From the NCBI GenBank assembly GCA_013400155.1, contig VXBM01000269.1, positions 351,403 to 415,402 on the forward strand: a stretch of DNA of 64,000 bases. The letters run 5' to 3'. This document shows, in pieces, positions 1 to 11,600 of the stretch. The notes below the pieces were generated by a model, which made no database searches, was not told where the DNA came from, and saw only the letters and a list, made by a program, of their open reading frames with translations. The number at the start of each line of letters is the position of its first letter. Position 1 is the stretch's first letter. The position numbers and the translations under genes are program-made. This DNA comes from Helopsaltes ochotensis (taxonomy: Eukaryota > Chordata > Aves > Passeriformes > Locustellidae).

Positions 1-3000
1 GGGTATCCCTATGTAATATCCATATTTAGAGAGTAGGTGGGCAAGGGGAGAAAGTGTTACAGATCTTGTATGGTTCAACCACCTTGATTGGAGATGAACC
101 TAACTGGAAATACTCTCTTTTCGTCTTCATAGATTAGGGTTTTAGGTGCAGCTATTCTCTGTGACATCCCCACTTGCCTGGATGTGATATACAACTAACA
201 TACAGATATACTACCTGGAAGAGACAAATTAATTTAAAAACTAATTTAAGAGGTGTTTAGTGTTGTGGGCAGATGAATAAATAAATTGATCAGACTCAAA
301 TTGTCACGTGAGACACTGTAACCCTGGGGCTCTTGCCCATTTTTTATCAATATCTGCCTGTATATTTTTTTTTTTCATGTGATGGGTCCATTTACCTCCC
401 ATTCTTTGTAAAATAACTAACACAGTAGTGCCGGGGTTATTATCATGTCATATCATACCCAGAGGCCCCTGGGTATTACCACGTTGTGAATAACAGTAAT
501 GTCATTTTCACCTTTAAAGCCTGTTCTGATCTCATCATGTTCTTTTATAAATATCGATCTTTTCAATGGTATTCATTGTTACTCTTCATAAAAAGAGAAA
601 GAGGACCATCAGCTTGCCACAGTGAATACTGAATCCTAGAGCAAACAGATCAGTTATGACCATTCTGGGGTGTTTTGGTGCCTTTGTATTCTTCATGGTA
701 AAGTGCTATATATTCTTAGTGCTGCTGACCTGATTTTAATCCTAGCTAATATCTTGCAGCCACTGAATGGAATATATTGAGTAGAATAATGAATTCAGTC
801 TTACAGAATGATGCTATAAGGGCAGTTTATAAAAGGTCAAAGATGGAATTTATTTTCTCTGTGTTGTTGGAACTCCTGTGTTTGAGTGTTTAGAAACTTG
901 ATATGACTTTCTAGCAAGTGAATAAATCAGAGAGAAGCTAGAGCCTTATATTGGCAGTTCCTGAGTAGCTTCTCTGTGTAGGTAAATCAGTGAGAGGTAA
1001 AAGGTGTTGAGTGTCTTGAGCTATTTGTGGATATAGAAGAGGTCAGAGCAGGATAAAATAAAATCCATCTACAAATTAAGCCACCACAGATGATTTTCAT
1101 CCAACACACAGTTTCTGCACATGTTATAATAATAAAGAACAAGGGTGGCCATATCAGAGGTCATAAGGAAAATCTGAAGTGTGTTAAATGTTCACATTTG
1201 TCAATCCTGTCCTTTTTAGGATGGATGGAAAATAGCTGAAGAAATCATGCCTGTCCCAAATTACTCTATGCATGCTATGAGAAGTCTCTAGGGATGGTAT
1301 TTGATTCTGAACACGCTATCTTTTCTCATCAGTCATCAAAGTGGCATTGCATGCTGTTATCAACCTATTACCCAGTTTTTTGTGAAACACACAGAATCTT
1401 CTCAGCAAGATAAAGCTCTGGGTGCAAATTTCCATGGCTCGCAACAAACACTTCTTGAACAATGCAAAATTCATACTCTGGTTTTCTTCTGATGATGTTC
1501 TGAGCTCTGTACATTTAATACACAAACATAGCAGCAGTTGTAATCAAAATGATAGTAACAGAGAGCCTAAAGACATGAAAATATTTCATGAAACCTACTC
1601 ATGAAAGTGAGGATTTTGTAGATTGCTCCCTGGAACAGTAAGATCCACTTACATGTGAGAACTTACATACAATTCCAGTAACTTCATAGGGAAAGTCAAG
1701 CTGCTCTTATAGGAGAAAGAAAAAGGCTTCCTAGCGGATACGGTGCAAAAATTGGTGATTATAATTATTTTTTGACAAATGTTTTTGACTGTACAAAGCT
1801 ACTTAATCATTTGTGGATTTAAACAAAATGCTGGTGACTGAAGATAAGTATTTTTATTATCTTAGAAACTGGAAACACTATAGACTTACTACTAATTGTC
1901 AGATTTCCATTGACTGTGGTGGTATAGGACAAGAAAATATTTCTCTGTTTAAGAGGGAAACCACTTTGGCTTTTTCTCTAGTCTTATAATGTTTAACTTA
2001 CTAGACATACATTTGCTTTTTGGTTTGTTGATGTATATTGTTTATCTTGCGCTATTTTTTGATCAAACTAAATAGACCATTAATTTTATCTGTTTTTCTC
2101 TCAAAGTGAAAGAGGAAGATTATTTTAAATATGGTATTTTTAATGGAATCTTTAAAGTATCAAAAAAGAAGTAACAAATACTTAACTTACACAAATCTTT
2201 AGAGAACATTTGTTCTTTATTTTTTAAATATTATGTCTACATTCTAAAATTATGGCACTTATCCCTTTTGAATAGACATAGGCAACACAGACACAGGGAA
2301 ACAGATAAGACAGAGAAATGATTGCATGTATTCAATAACTTTTTACACTGAAAGATATAATTCTTCTGGTGTTCAGTTTTCTGCAGATGGTTTAGAGCAT
2401 ATATTAATGTACAGTGGAGACACATGTATGCAAACTTTCAACAGTTGAAACAAAATAAACTTTTTTTATAATCCATACAGAGTTTTTTAAAAAAGACCAA
2501 ATTCTCTTCCTTGCTGTTCAGTGGAAGGGGCTGTTTGCAACAGAACAACAGCATTTCTAGCAGAACTTTGCCAGATGTGTACTAATGCTTTTGTTTCAAT
2601 TTGAGAAGGCTTTAAAAATGGCTTTTCTAATTCAGATATTTTGATTTTCAGTAAATAATTTAATTTTTTTTTATTAGGATGAATGCCTTTAATATATGTA
2701 TTTTAAATTAAATAGGATTAATTTTTTTTTCTGCCTAGCTCCAAGCTGCCAATCAAGGCATATTTTTGGTTAGCTCCAGATTCTTCCCCATGTAAAGTCA
2801 CAGGGGTCAGCAGAGTTAATATATGCAAACGTTTTTGCCCAATGTCATTTTTGGTAACTTAATTTATGCCTAATTGCTCCACATAATTACGAAGAGTACT
2901 TTAACGGTAGTTTATGAGAAATAATCTCAATGAACCATTGCTAACACCATGGCTCCACAAATGAAACATTGCATCACAGTCTGCTAGTCCTGGTACCAAT

Positions 3001-6000
3001 TTCTGTGTTAAATAAATGAAAGGTGACATGAGTAGCTCAGCTTGTAAAATAGAGTAATTTCCCTCATCCCACATGAAGATTTCCTGCTCCTTGTATAATT
3101 TCCCTGGCCTGAGCGTAACGGGATTCTGTACAAGCCATCTCTACAGTCGTAGAGTACCTGGTCAGTTAGGCTGGTAAATTCCTGCTGGGTGTCTCTGGGC
3201 TATGGATGGGTTATAATAATGACACGGTGCTGAGCATTGTGTTAGAATTGTACTGGGGAGTCTGCTGCTTTCAAGTTGCATTTATCCAGTGCCTGTGTTT
3301 CAGGGGGCTGTGTGTTTTAACTTGGGAAACAGCATCTATTACGAAAGATTAGGCTGGCCTAAATTGATACTGCAACTCAGAAGACGAAGGAGAATACCAC
3401 CAGCAGCTGTGGAGTAACTCATACCTACTTTGTAAGTTATTTAGACATACGTCTGTCTATTAGTTCATAAACTTGCAGTAGATTTGGATTCTCTTTTCTT
3501 CAGCAAGTCACAATATTTTCTTTATTTCTCTGTATTGCATGAAGATTTCTGAGGTTTATTTCAAGCTATTTCCTTAAATATTTTATTTCATTTGTGCCCC
3601 AGGAATCTGGGGCAAGATTCTGGTCTGCTTTCATTTGCCAAGGTCTGGAGGAACTGCTCAACTGAACTATCCTAGACTTGTGTGGCAAGGGAGGTTACGG
3701 TCTGGTCCCTACCAGAAAACGTGAATTGTAGCCTCCCACTTGATTCATGTGCATTGTTCTCATTATCCTTAATGGATGTTGTGGACATATATTAGGGGAA
3801 TAGGCCCTATTAGGAACTGTCTAAGAATTGAAATGAAAATGATAATCACTTTGTCTTGCATGAGGTAGTGTATTTATTCTATGGGATTTTAAAGGCTATT
3901 TTAGTGTTTAAATTATCTGGTGCATTAGAGAATGGTTTAGATAGGCTTTGGTTAATTGACAGTGGTAGGTATGTTTTAGAAAATTATTATACACATTGGG
4001 ACTTCAATTTTGCTGTGAATTATATTATTTTTGGAGATGTAAATTGCAGTCTCTCCCAGGAGACAGAAATAACGTGCTGCTTACTTGATTTTTAGCAATA
4101 ATTAAAATGATGTGTTAAATTAGGCGCAGGTATTGTCATGAAACAGGACAAACCTACTTGTGTGGGGGAGTTCAGGATCCTTGACAAAGCCATGACTTTT
4201 TTTGTAGTAAAATAAATTGTGTACTTTGTGGTTTGTATCCTAGAAATCATGGTTCTCCATGTGTACCATCAGGTAAGAAGGCCAAGTAGTCTGGCAGAGA
4301 GACAAGGCAACAGAGCTGTTCACGGAGATGGAGGGTGGATGCACTCCAAATGGGAATTAAACTAATTGAAGTGGACTGGAGCTATTGCCTTGCCTGACAC
4401 TTAGCTGACACAGAAGACTGTAATTTTGAATGCTGTTGATCCTTTAATTTTCATCCCTTGGCATTCAGATCAGACGAGGCTGTGACTGAAGCAGTAAGTA
4501 CCTACGTAAGGGCTTCGAGGGAGGATTCACTGCCAGCTGCACAGTGCAGAGATCTGCAGGTTACATCTCATTTCTCAGATCACCAGGCTTTGTGGTAGGG
4601 CTGTAGGAGGGAACAAGGTTAAAAGAAAAATCATTTTGTCTCCTTGTTATTTGGACTTCATGGCTTCCTACCAGCAGCCCCAATTTAGTTAAGGTTGTTT
4701 TTCTCTCCCCTAGAGTAGAAAAATAAGTAGCGTTTGCTACAGCTGATGGGAAGCAAATTGAGTGCAGTGGAGTGGCTGATCTTTATTGAGAACTAGGGGG
4801 CAATGTCACCTATCACCCTGTGTGCAGAACCTGCAAGCATAAAGATCCTCTTTCCTTTCTAACCAGAGCAGGGGGATCATGCTAGATGGATGGAGTGAAT
4901 GTGTGAGGACTTAGAGAGTTCTTTTATGCTGTAATTGAGAAGAATCTTAGATAAACTGGTAATCTCCAAGGGACAGCAAAGAAAGTTTTATCAGCCAGTT
5001 GACAGCTTTGTTAAGAGAAAGAAAAAGACTTAAGGGTGGGTACTATCAGTGCAGAGTGAGTTGTTTTTAAATGGGGCTCTGTGTGTCTGTGCACATCCTG
5101 AAATCCTTCTAAGCATAAGGTGTTTGTCTGAAGTACAGGTGTGGGCTTTGGAATAGCATTCACATAATTTCCTAAATTCCAGCAAAGACAAACCTACCAT
5201 ATCAGGGATCTATGGAATTGAGGCTTAAATTAGTTTCTGTTGTACAGCATTGCCTGTAGATGCTCTATTTATGGTGAAATGCTTTTCAATTTAACTATGC
5301 CACTTCTTAATGAGGTCATCCAGTGCTTTGAGACCACTTATTATTCAGATACTGGAAGGACCACCAAGAACGGTTCTGATTTTTTTCCTATTTTTGTCCA
5401 GGCCTTAGCACAGAAGGTTTTTCTTTAACTTTAATTAGAAATCACTTATGTATTCTTTCAATCTGTAAATGACAATGTGTACTCACAACTTAGGATGTTA
5501 AAATTCAGCTGTGCTAGGAACATACAGTCTCTGGGATCTCATATTTCTCAGTATTTCTGAAGTATAAGTTAGCAATGTGGTATTCATATTCTGTGGAATT
5601 AAGGGCCATCGACTTAGGCATCTCTCATGGCAAACTCTGAATGCAACTGGCAACCAAACATAGGGAGAATGCAGGACTTGCAGTGTTGCATCAAAAGAAC
5701 TGTGTGACTCCTGTAGTCTCTGCTGCTAGGAAGTACTTGATTTTTCCAACGACAGGGATAGAAAGTGGCCAGTAATATGTAACTGCCAAATAAATATAAA
5801 TTTCCTCATTACTGAGGCTTATCATATGTGAACTTAAAAAAGTAAGTGGTATTATGTCCAAAACATTATTTATAATATTAGTGTATTGATTGGATATTCT
5901 CTCAACCATTGTTTTTATTGACTTTATGTTCATAGCTCTTCATCATAGTACTTATTCCTATCCTCATTCCTTTTCTTTTTCTTACTTAAAGGCAGAAGTG

Positions 6001-6771
6001 TAATTTCATCTCAATAACGATAGGACTTGAATGATTTTCACATTCAAAGAAATAAAAAACCTGGAGAGGTTCCCCAAGTCTTCCACATTCTCAGTTCGTA
6101 TTTTTCTCTATCGCTTTACCAGCTTCCTGTGCTTTCATCTTGATGACCACTTCCTTGGCAAATCAAAAAGTCTTCTTGCTGTCAGAGAAACTCCTTATTT
6201 CTTCTATCCTTTGGAACGATTTTTTTCACATCTCTCCAGCTCATCAGTTCATATTATTGACAGTCCTCTGTGCTTCACATTTTGTGTAAGAGTGTATCTT
6301 TCTCAATTTTCTCGGTACCTTCATTTCTGTGTCATTCTTCTCTGTGTTGGTATTGCAGTCATTAAGTATATATTTTCAAGGTTAAAAAAAAAGAAAAAAG
6401 GGTAAATTTTGTTTGAAAAACTCAAAGTAAGATGAAATTTTATAGTATTTCCCCTGCTCTGTCAATTCCCAAGGCGTTGCTCCCTGCAAAAATGTTCCCT
6501 ATCAGTTCTCAGCTCTGTCATGCAGTGTTGAATCTTGACATTGGTTTATCTGTGTTGTTTATGGCTGTGCAGAAGAGGAGGGTGAGCAGCATTATTTTCC
6601 TACTCTTTTTGCTAGACCAATTGAGAATCACTCCTTCTCAAAATCTCAGGCAAATATTATGCAGCCATTTGCTGTGTAGCACAGGTAAGGAAAAGCCATC
6701 AAGAAAAAATATCTTGACCATGAAATATTGATACCATTTTTCTAGAGCTGAAACTGTAAGACAGGAATGAA
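1..6771. other. Unique A/T-rich non-coding DNA
   Basis: No gene is supported here. The open frames present (for example 3856-4095, 6031-6405 and 6432-6731 on the plus strand) have low-complexity, hydrophobic, Phe/Leu/Ser-rich translations typical of T-rich intronic DNA. They show no recognisable domain. Possible splice-site-bounded segments at 3304-3417 and around 4469-4493 are discussed under findings. Short homopolymer runs occur, such as the T tract near 365-375, but I see no interspersed repeat. Confidence 0.6.
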
Positions 6772-7700
6772 TCACAGAATCATTAAGTTTGGAAAGAAAT
6801 CATATCTGAGATCACAGAGTCCAACCTTTCCCTGATCACCACCTTGCCAACTAAACCATGGCACTGCATGCTGCGTCCAGTTATTTCTTGGACACCCCCA
6901 GGGACAGTGACTCCACCATCTCCCTGGACAGTCCATTCCAATGTTTAGCAGCTCTTTCTGTGAAGAAATTCTTCTTGATGTCCAGTCTGAACCTCACCTG
7001 CACAGCTTGAGGCTATACCTCTTGTCCTGTTAATAGTTGCCTGGGAGAAGAGACCAATTTCTCACCTGGCTACAGTCTCCTTTCAGGCAGTTGTGAAGAA
7101 CAATAAGGTCTCCCCAGAGCCTCTCTTTCTCCAGAAAAAACACCCCCTGCTTCCTCAGCCACTTCTTGTAGAACTTGTGCTCCAGACCCTTCACCAGCTC
7201 CACTGCCCTTTTCTGGACTCAGTCCAGCACCTCGGTGTCTTTCTTGCAGTGAGGGGCCCAGAACTGGACACAGAACTCGAGGTGTGGCCTCACCACTGCT
7301 GAGTACAAGGGTAAAATGATTTCCCTGGTCCTGCTGGACATGCTGTTCCAGATCCAAGCCAGAAGGTCGTTTGCCTTCTTGGCCACCTGGGCACACACTG
7401 GCTCACGTTGTGCCGCTGTCAAACAGAACCCCCAGGTCCTTTCCCACCGGAGCACTTTCCAGACGCTGCCCCAGCCTGTATCACAGCCTGGGATTATTGT
7501 GACACAAGCACAGGACCTTGTTGAGCCTCCTGCCATCGGCCTCAGCCCCTCAATGCAGCCTGTCCAGATCCCTCTGCAGAGCCTTGGTGTAGTCCACAAA
7601 TTTGCTGACACTACACTCAGTGCCCTCATCCAGTCCATCAGAACAGGATTGGCCCAACGCTGATCCCTGGGGAACATGACTAGTGATAGGATGCTCACTG
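6772..7700 (-). mobile_element. CR1 LINE retrotransposon, 5'-truncated, minus strand
   Basis: The plus strand begins TCACAGAATCATTAAGTTTG, which is the reverse complement of a CR1 3' end finishing in GATTCTGTGA. The sequence then runs continuously through the CR1 3' UTR and the end of ORF2. On the minus strand a translation of 7219 to about 7640 contains CR1 reverse-transcriptase landmarks: VAKKAND, SSRTREIILPLYSAVVRPH and FCVQFWAPHCKKD. These are the well-known VAKKANG, SRTREVIVPLYSALVRPHLE and CVQFWAPHYKKD segments of the family. Similarity fades near 7700, so the copy is 5'-truncated, as is usual for CR1, at roughly 930 bp of a full length of about 4.5 kb. CR1 elements are the dominant LINEs of birds and support an avian origin. 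The left boundary is sharp and the right boundary is approximate. Confidence 0.93.
7020..7700 (-). pseudogene. Decayed C-terminal part of CR1 ORF2 (reverse transcriptase)
   Basis: This is the coding remnant inside the CR1 copy. Reading on the minus strand, the frame from about 7640 down to 7219 keeps the thumb and C-terminal part of the CR1 reverse transcriptase (DRLH-like region, VAKKAND, SRTREIILPLYSA, VQFWAPH). It is then cut by a TGA codon at 7216-7218. The same frame continues after the stop with VQKRAVELVKGLEHK and FLEKERLWGDLI, which match the region of CR1 that normally reads VQRRA...LFSLEKRRLRGDL. The sequence closer to 7700 carries the expected VPQGS and SKFVDYTKALQRD-like residues in a different frame, so at least one frameshift is present as well. 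The catalytic YADD region lies further upstream and is missing. The fragment cannot encode an active enzyme. The open frame continuing to 7917 runs past the CR1 edge and is fortuitous there. Confidence 0.85.
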
Positions 7701-8548
7701 GATGTTCTGCTAAAGAGCAAATTAAGAGCTGAAGGGAAATTAGAGCAGGAATAATAGTGTTGATGAAAACACGTTTTTTACCATGGTGAGAAGTGTTTTG
7801 TATAACAGTAAATGGCCAAAAGTGGCCAAAGAGACCAGGGTTTGCTCCAACCACATCTGAGCTTGCTTTGTCTGTTAGCACCCTCATCTGTCCTAACTGC
7901 TGTGTAAACAAGAGCATTACTTGTCTGTCACCTCAAACGGCTTTGTGTTAAGGAGCTGTGCTGTCCTGTAGGCAGGCTGCATTTCAGGCAGTCTTGGCAC
8001 AGAGGAGCTGTCTCTATCTCGGGGAGTGATGTTTTCCTCTGCTTTTGAGTGTATCATATGTTTTTCACAACAGAATTTCTCAGTCTGAATGTGATGCCAT
8101 GGCACGTGGATCAATAGTGTTCCTCTGTGGCAAGGTGTACTGAATGCCAAATGTCTTTGGCTGTCTGTTATTCTAAGACAACTTAGCAGAGCCAAGAAGC
8201 CTGCACCACCACTTTCATTAGGGGTAATTATCCTTGAGCAGCTGGGATAGGAGCCGGAGCCTGAATGGTAATTAGCTGCCATTGCTAGGAGATACATTTG
8301 AAGGTTTCTGTACAATTTTACTCTCTGTTTAAAGAACAGACAGGGAATTGTGATAAATCTTCAGTCCTTGCTGTTGGAGAAGAGCTGCATGCCTACAGAT
8401 CAGCTTAAATTAAGATGCTCTTTGCATGCCCATCCATGTGGTCTTGCTGCAGTGAGAAATCATCCTGTACTTGGATGGTTTGGGTCTTTGCAGCAGCATG
8501 AACATTTTCCTGTATGTTTTCTCAATAGATGTTTTATGCTGCTTTATC
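7701..8548. other. Unique sequence, no gene
   Basis: No gene is seen. The stretch holds a short direct repeat TGGCCAAA near 7812-7830. It also holds a moderately G+C-balanced block at 8155-8310 with two TAATTA motifs, listed separately. Confidence 0.5.
8155..8310. promoter_or_regulatory. Candidate non-coding regulatory block with paired TAATTA sites
   Basis: Two TAATTA homeodomain-type cores sit at 8225-8230 and 8269-8274, 44 bp apart, in a stretch of higher sequence complexity than its surroundings with no open frame of note. The appearance resembles vertebrate conserved non-coding elements. Conservation cannot be tested from one sequence, so this is only a suggestion. Confidence 0.18.
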
Positions 8549-8576
8549 TTTTTTTTTTTTTTTTTTTTTTTTTTTT
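8549..8576. repeat. T28 homopolymer abutting an assembly gap
   Basis: There are 28 consecutive T residues followed immediately by N. The homopolymer is the probable reason assembly broke here, so its true length is unknown. Confidence 0.95.
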
Positions 8577-8611
8577 NNNNNNNNNNNNNNNNNNNNNNNN
8601 NNNNNNNNNNN
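8577..8611. other. Assembly gap (35 N)
   Basis: A run of 35 N residues. Any translation across it is meaningless. The real missing length may differ from 35. Confidence 0.99.
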
Positions 8612-11600
8612 AGTTTTGTTATAGAGGCAGAGCTATGTATGCATGTCACCTGTGAACAGAATCAACAGCTTGGTAGAACCAAACACAAACCTCAGTCCAA
8701 TATAAGATTGATGTGTCTTTATCCATCAGTATTTTCAAAATGTGCATTTTTAGTAGAAGTTTTGTGCTAGATTTAAATAGAAGAATAACTTTTAAAAACA
8801 TGTTCTTCCCCACAACTCTATTTGGTATTATGTTTAGGTATCAGTAAATAGCATTGGAAGAGCTTGACAAGTAATATGTCCTTCCTTCCAATATCTTTTC
8901 ATGATATGGGAGAATTTTTAGAGAGATGGGAAAGAATTTGTAAAGCTTTTTTCATGCAGAACAAATCTGCTCGACACTTTGTTCTTTTATAATAACAATA
9001 GTCATCCCTATCTACTAATGTTCATCTTCAAAACTTTTTCCAAGTATTCCAAGTTAATGAACTTTTGGAGCACTATTTAACAAATAAAAAGGGGAGGTGC
9101 ATGATGGAAAACTGAAGTAATGATGTTAGGCAATACATGCTTGTCCTGTATTGTATTTCTGTGTAGGCAACACTTCTTGTTAGATTGGAAGGAAAGAAAG
9201 CAATTGAAGGATTGCTTCTGTGCTTTGCTAAGGACCCCTGAAGAATTGTGTCATTGAGATCAAGGGCATTCAGCATGACACTGCTAGGTGCTGGGTCTGG
9301 TAGGATTTGTCCTAAATGTACAGCTGCATTTTCTGGTTGCCAAATTAAATTTTCCATGACTGGCCTTTTTAGTGTACTATGTAATTATTGATTTCTGTTC
9401 ATATTGATACGTTACCTATGAGAATAAACAATAACAATCTCTGTCTATTACAGATTTTTTCATATACCCTAAGAAATACCTTTTATCCTGCAACTTCAAA
9501 CATTTGAGTTAAGGTTTTTCTGTTTCTGTGGGAAATCTAAGGCCAGGTTCATTTCCTCCTCCAGTAATAGCAGAATTTAAATATACAGTATTTATTACAG
9601 TATTGAGAATCAGCGATACATTGCACTGGTGGGCGTGGACAGGACTTCAGCAGAGGCTGAAGTGTTTGAGGGGATAGACACAGGTTTGATTTTTGCTGTA
9701 TGCCTTGAGGTGTGTTTTTCAACTTTCTCAAAGCCTTTGTGGAAATCTGCTGATCTCTGGAGAGGAGGCTATGCTTGTCTGTCTGTTAATCAGTAGCAGC
9801 AGTATTCATTGCCAGGTACATTTCTTCCTTTGATATTTTTGCTCTGCAAACCACAAAGTCCAGCAGTTCACATTCTGCTGTAAATGTGCTTTGTTAGTGC
9901 TGGTATTTGGCTGCTTCCTTTTTGTATAGAAAAGAATGTGGTACAAAGGCTTGGTTATAGTGTAGTCTAAAAGAGAAGAGCTCATAGGATGGAGTATAGA
10001 TGTCCTGACTTTAAAATAATGATCCATTTATGAATAAAATAATCTTTTCACATACCTTCCCCTGCAGAATATCTTTTCCCTGCCTTCTTGCCTTTTTTTG
10101 GCTGGTCTTCATGTACAGAACCTTATTGCTTGTAGGTTCTATGAAGTTACAACTTAATAATTGAAATTTCCCTCTTGTCGGCTACATGTAGGCCCCCTGG
10201 TGCCTTGTTAAGTGCTGTGTTACCAGTGAATGTTCTTAATTATGTTATGGAAGGTTTTGTTCAAGTCACAAGTCATTTGCTCAAGGTTTGGACCCAGCAG
10301 GTTAAACATTTTCAAATTAATTTCAGTTGCTAAACAGAAACAACTTAGATCTCCAGAATGCTGATAACTTGCACTTTCTACTGAATTCTGTGGGAGATTG
10401 TTCTCTGTATTTTAAAATCAGGCTAATTGCTGGTTAAATGACAGGGTAGGTTGGCTCTGATCTCCCACTTCAGAATATGCCGAGTATTATTTTGCTAGAG
10501 AGAGCTGTCTATAAATCTCTGATTTGCATATTTAGAAGGGACATTAATTATGTGCTACTGAAAACAGTCACCTATAAAGATCTAGGAACAACTTCTGATC
10601 ATGGATGACTAAACACAAAGATTTGGTGTTCTCTGTTACCAGTTTTACATGAAGTAAAACAGTAAAGCTGTCTAAGAATTTTGATCATTCCTTTGTGCAT
10701 GCAGATATGTAATATAGCAAATGCTCTAAGCATTGTAGATAATAAAGGTATTTGTAGGTGAATGGAATTTTTTTTAGATAATTGTATCTAAGGACATATT
10801 TGTTTTTATAGATTTTCACTTATATGTAGTTTTTTTTCCTTTTGCTAGAAGTCATAGAATCTTTCTAATCTCTTTGGTGTCATTATCATCATCAGCTTTG
10901 TCATCTGCCCTTTTTAATTAATGAATGACAGCCACTAGAAACCAAGACTCAGAAGAATTGATACAGGATTGTGTGTAGCATGTAGGGCAGGACTGCACTG
11001 CTGATAGATGTGGAGCTTTGCAACAGCAGACCTATATCTGGACAAAACTAGATGCTGACAAATAATAGGGGAAAGTGTTCCCCTGCCTCCCATATCCTGT
11101 TGTAAATAAATCAATAAATAATGCTAGCAAACAAGAAAACTAAAAGCCTCTGAACAGATATAGCCCTTTAGCCAAACTTAAATAATTTAATGAATTTTTA
11201 GTAGAGAAGAGCATTACCATGTCCGGCTGACCAAGAAGAGAATGTAAGGTTTGGAGTTTGTCATGAACATGGCCTCAGTTTATGATGGAAACATGCAACA
11301 ATTACAATTATACCTGAATTTCCTTAATCATAATTTCAACACATTTTGTTAGCAGAAGCATAGTTTGTATTAAATGTTGTCATGGTTTTATGTAGCAAAC
11401 TTCATCCTGGGCATATTATTATTTTTGCCCCTGGGGTTGGGGATTCCTGTTACTGGACCTTGAACTACATGCAGTTTTGTTTTTTATTCATTCTTGCTGT
11501 TGGTAGCCTGTCCACCTTTGGGAGACCAAACCTGTTCACCTCTGGGAAAGCATGTTAGCTGTTTTAATCTGAGCTGGTAGTGGTGAATATCAATACTTTT

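Noticed and set aside
3859..3880. GAGGTAG let-7-like seed
   Set aside because: The rest of the mature sequence and the hairpin are absent.
6031..6405. 124-codon plus-strand open frame
   Set aside because: Phe/Leu/Ser-rich translation of a T-rich tract, ending in a Lys run from poly(A). No splice or family support.
7700..7917. N-terminal part of the 232-codon minus-strand frame upstream of the CR1
   Set aside because: Sequence beyond about 7700 is not CR1-like. The frame merely happens to stay open.
11380..11580. TGTCATGGTTTTATG start reminiscent of avian LTR ends
   Set aside because: Similarity is confined to the first dozen bases. No paired LTR, primer-binding site or internal genes are seen.
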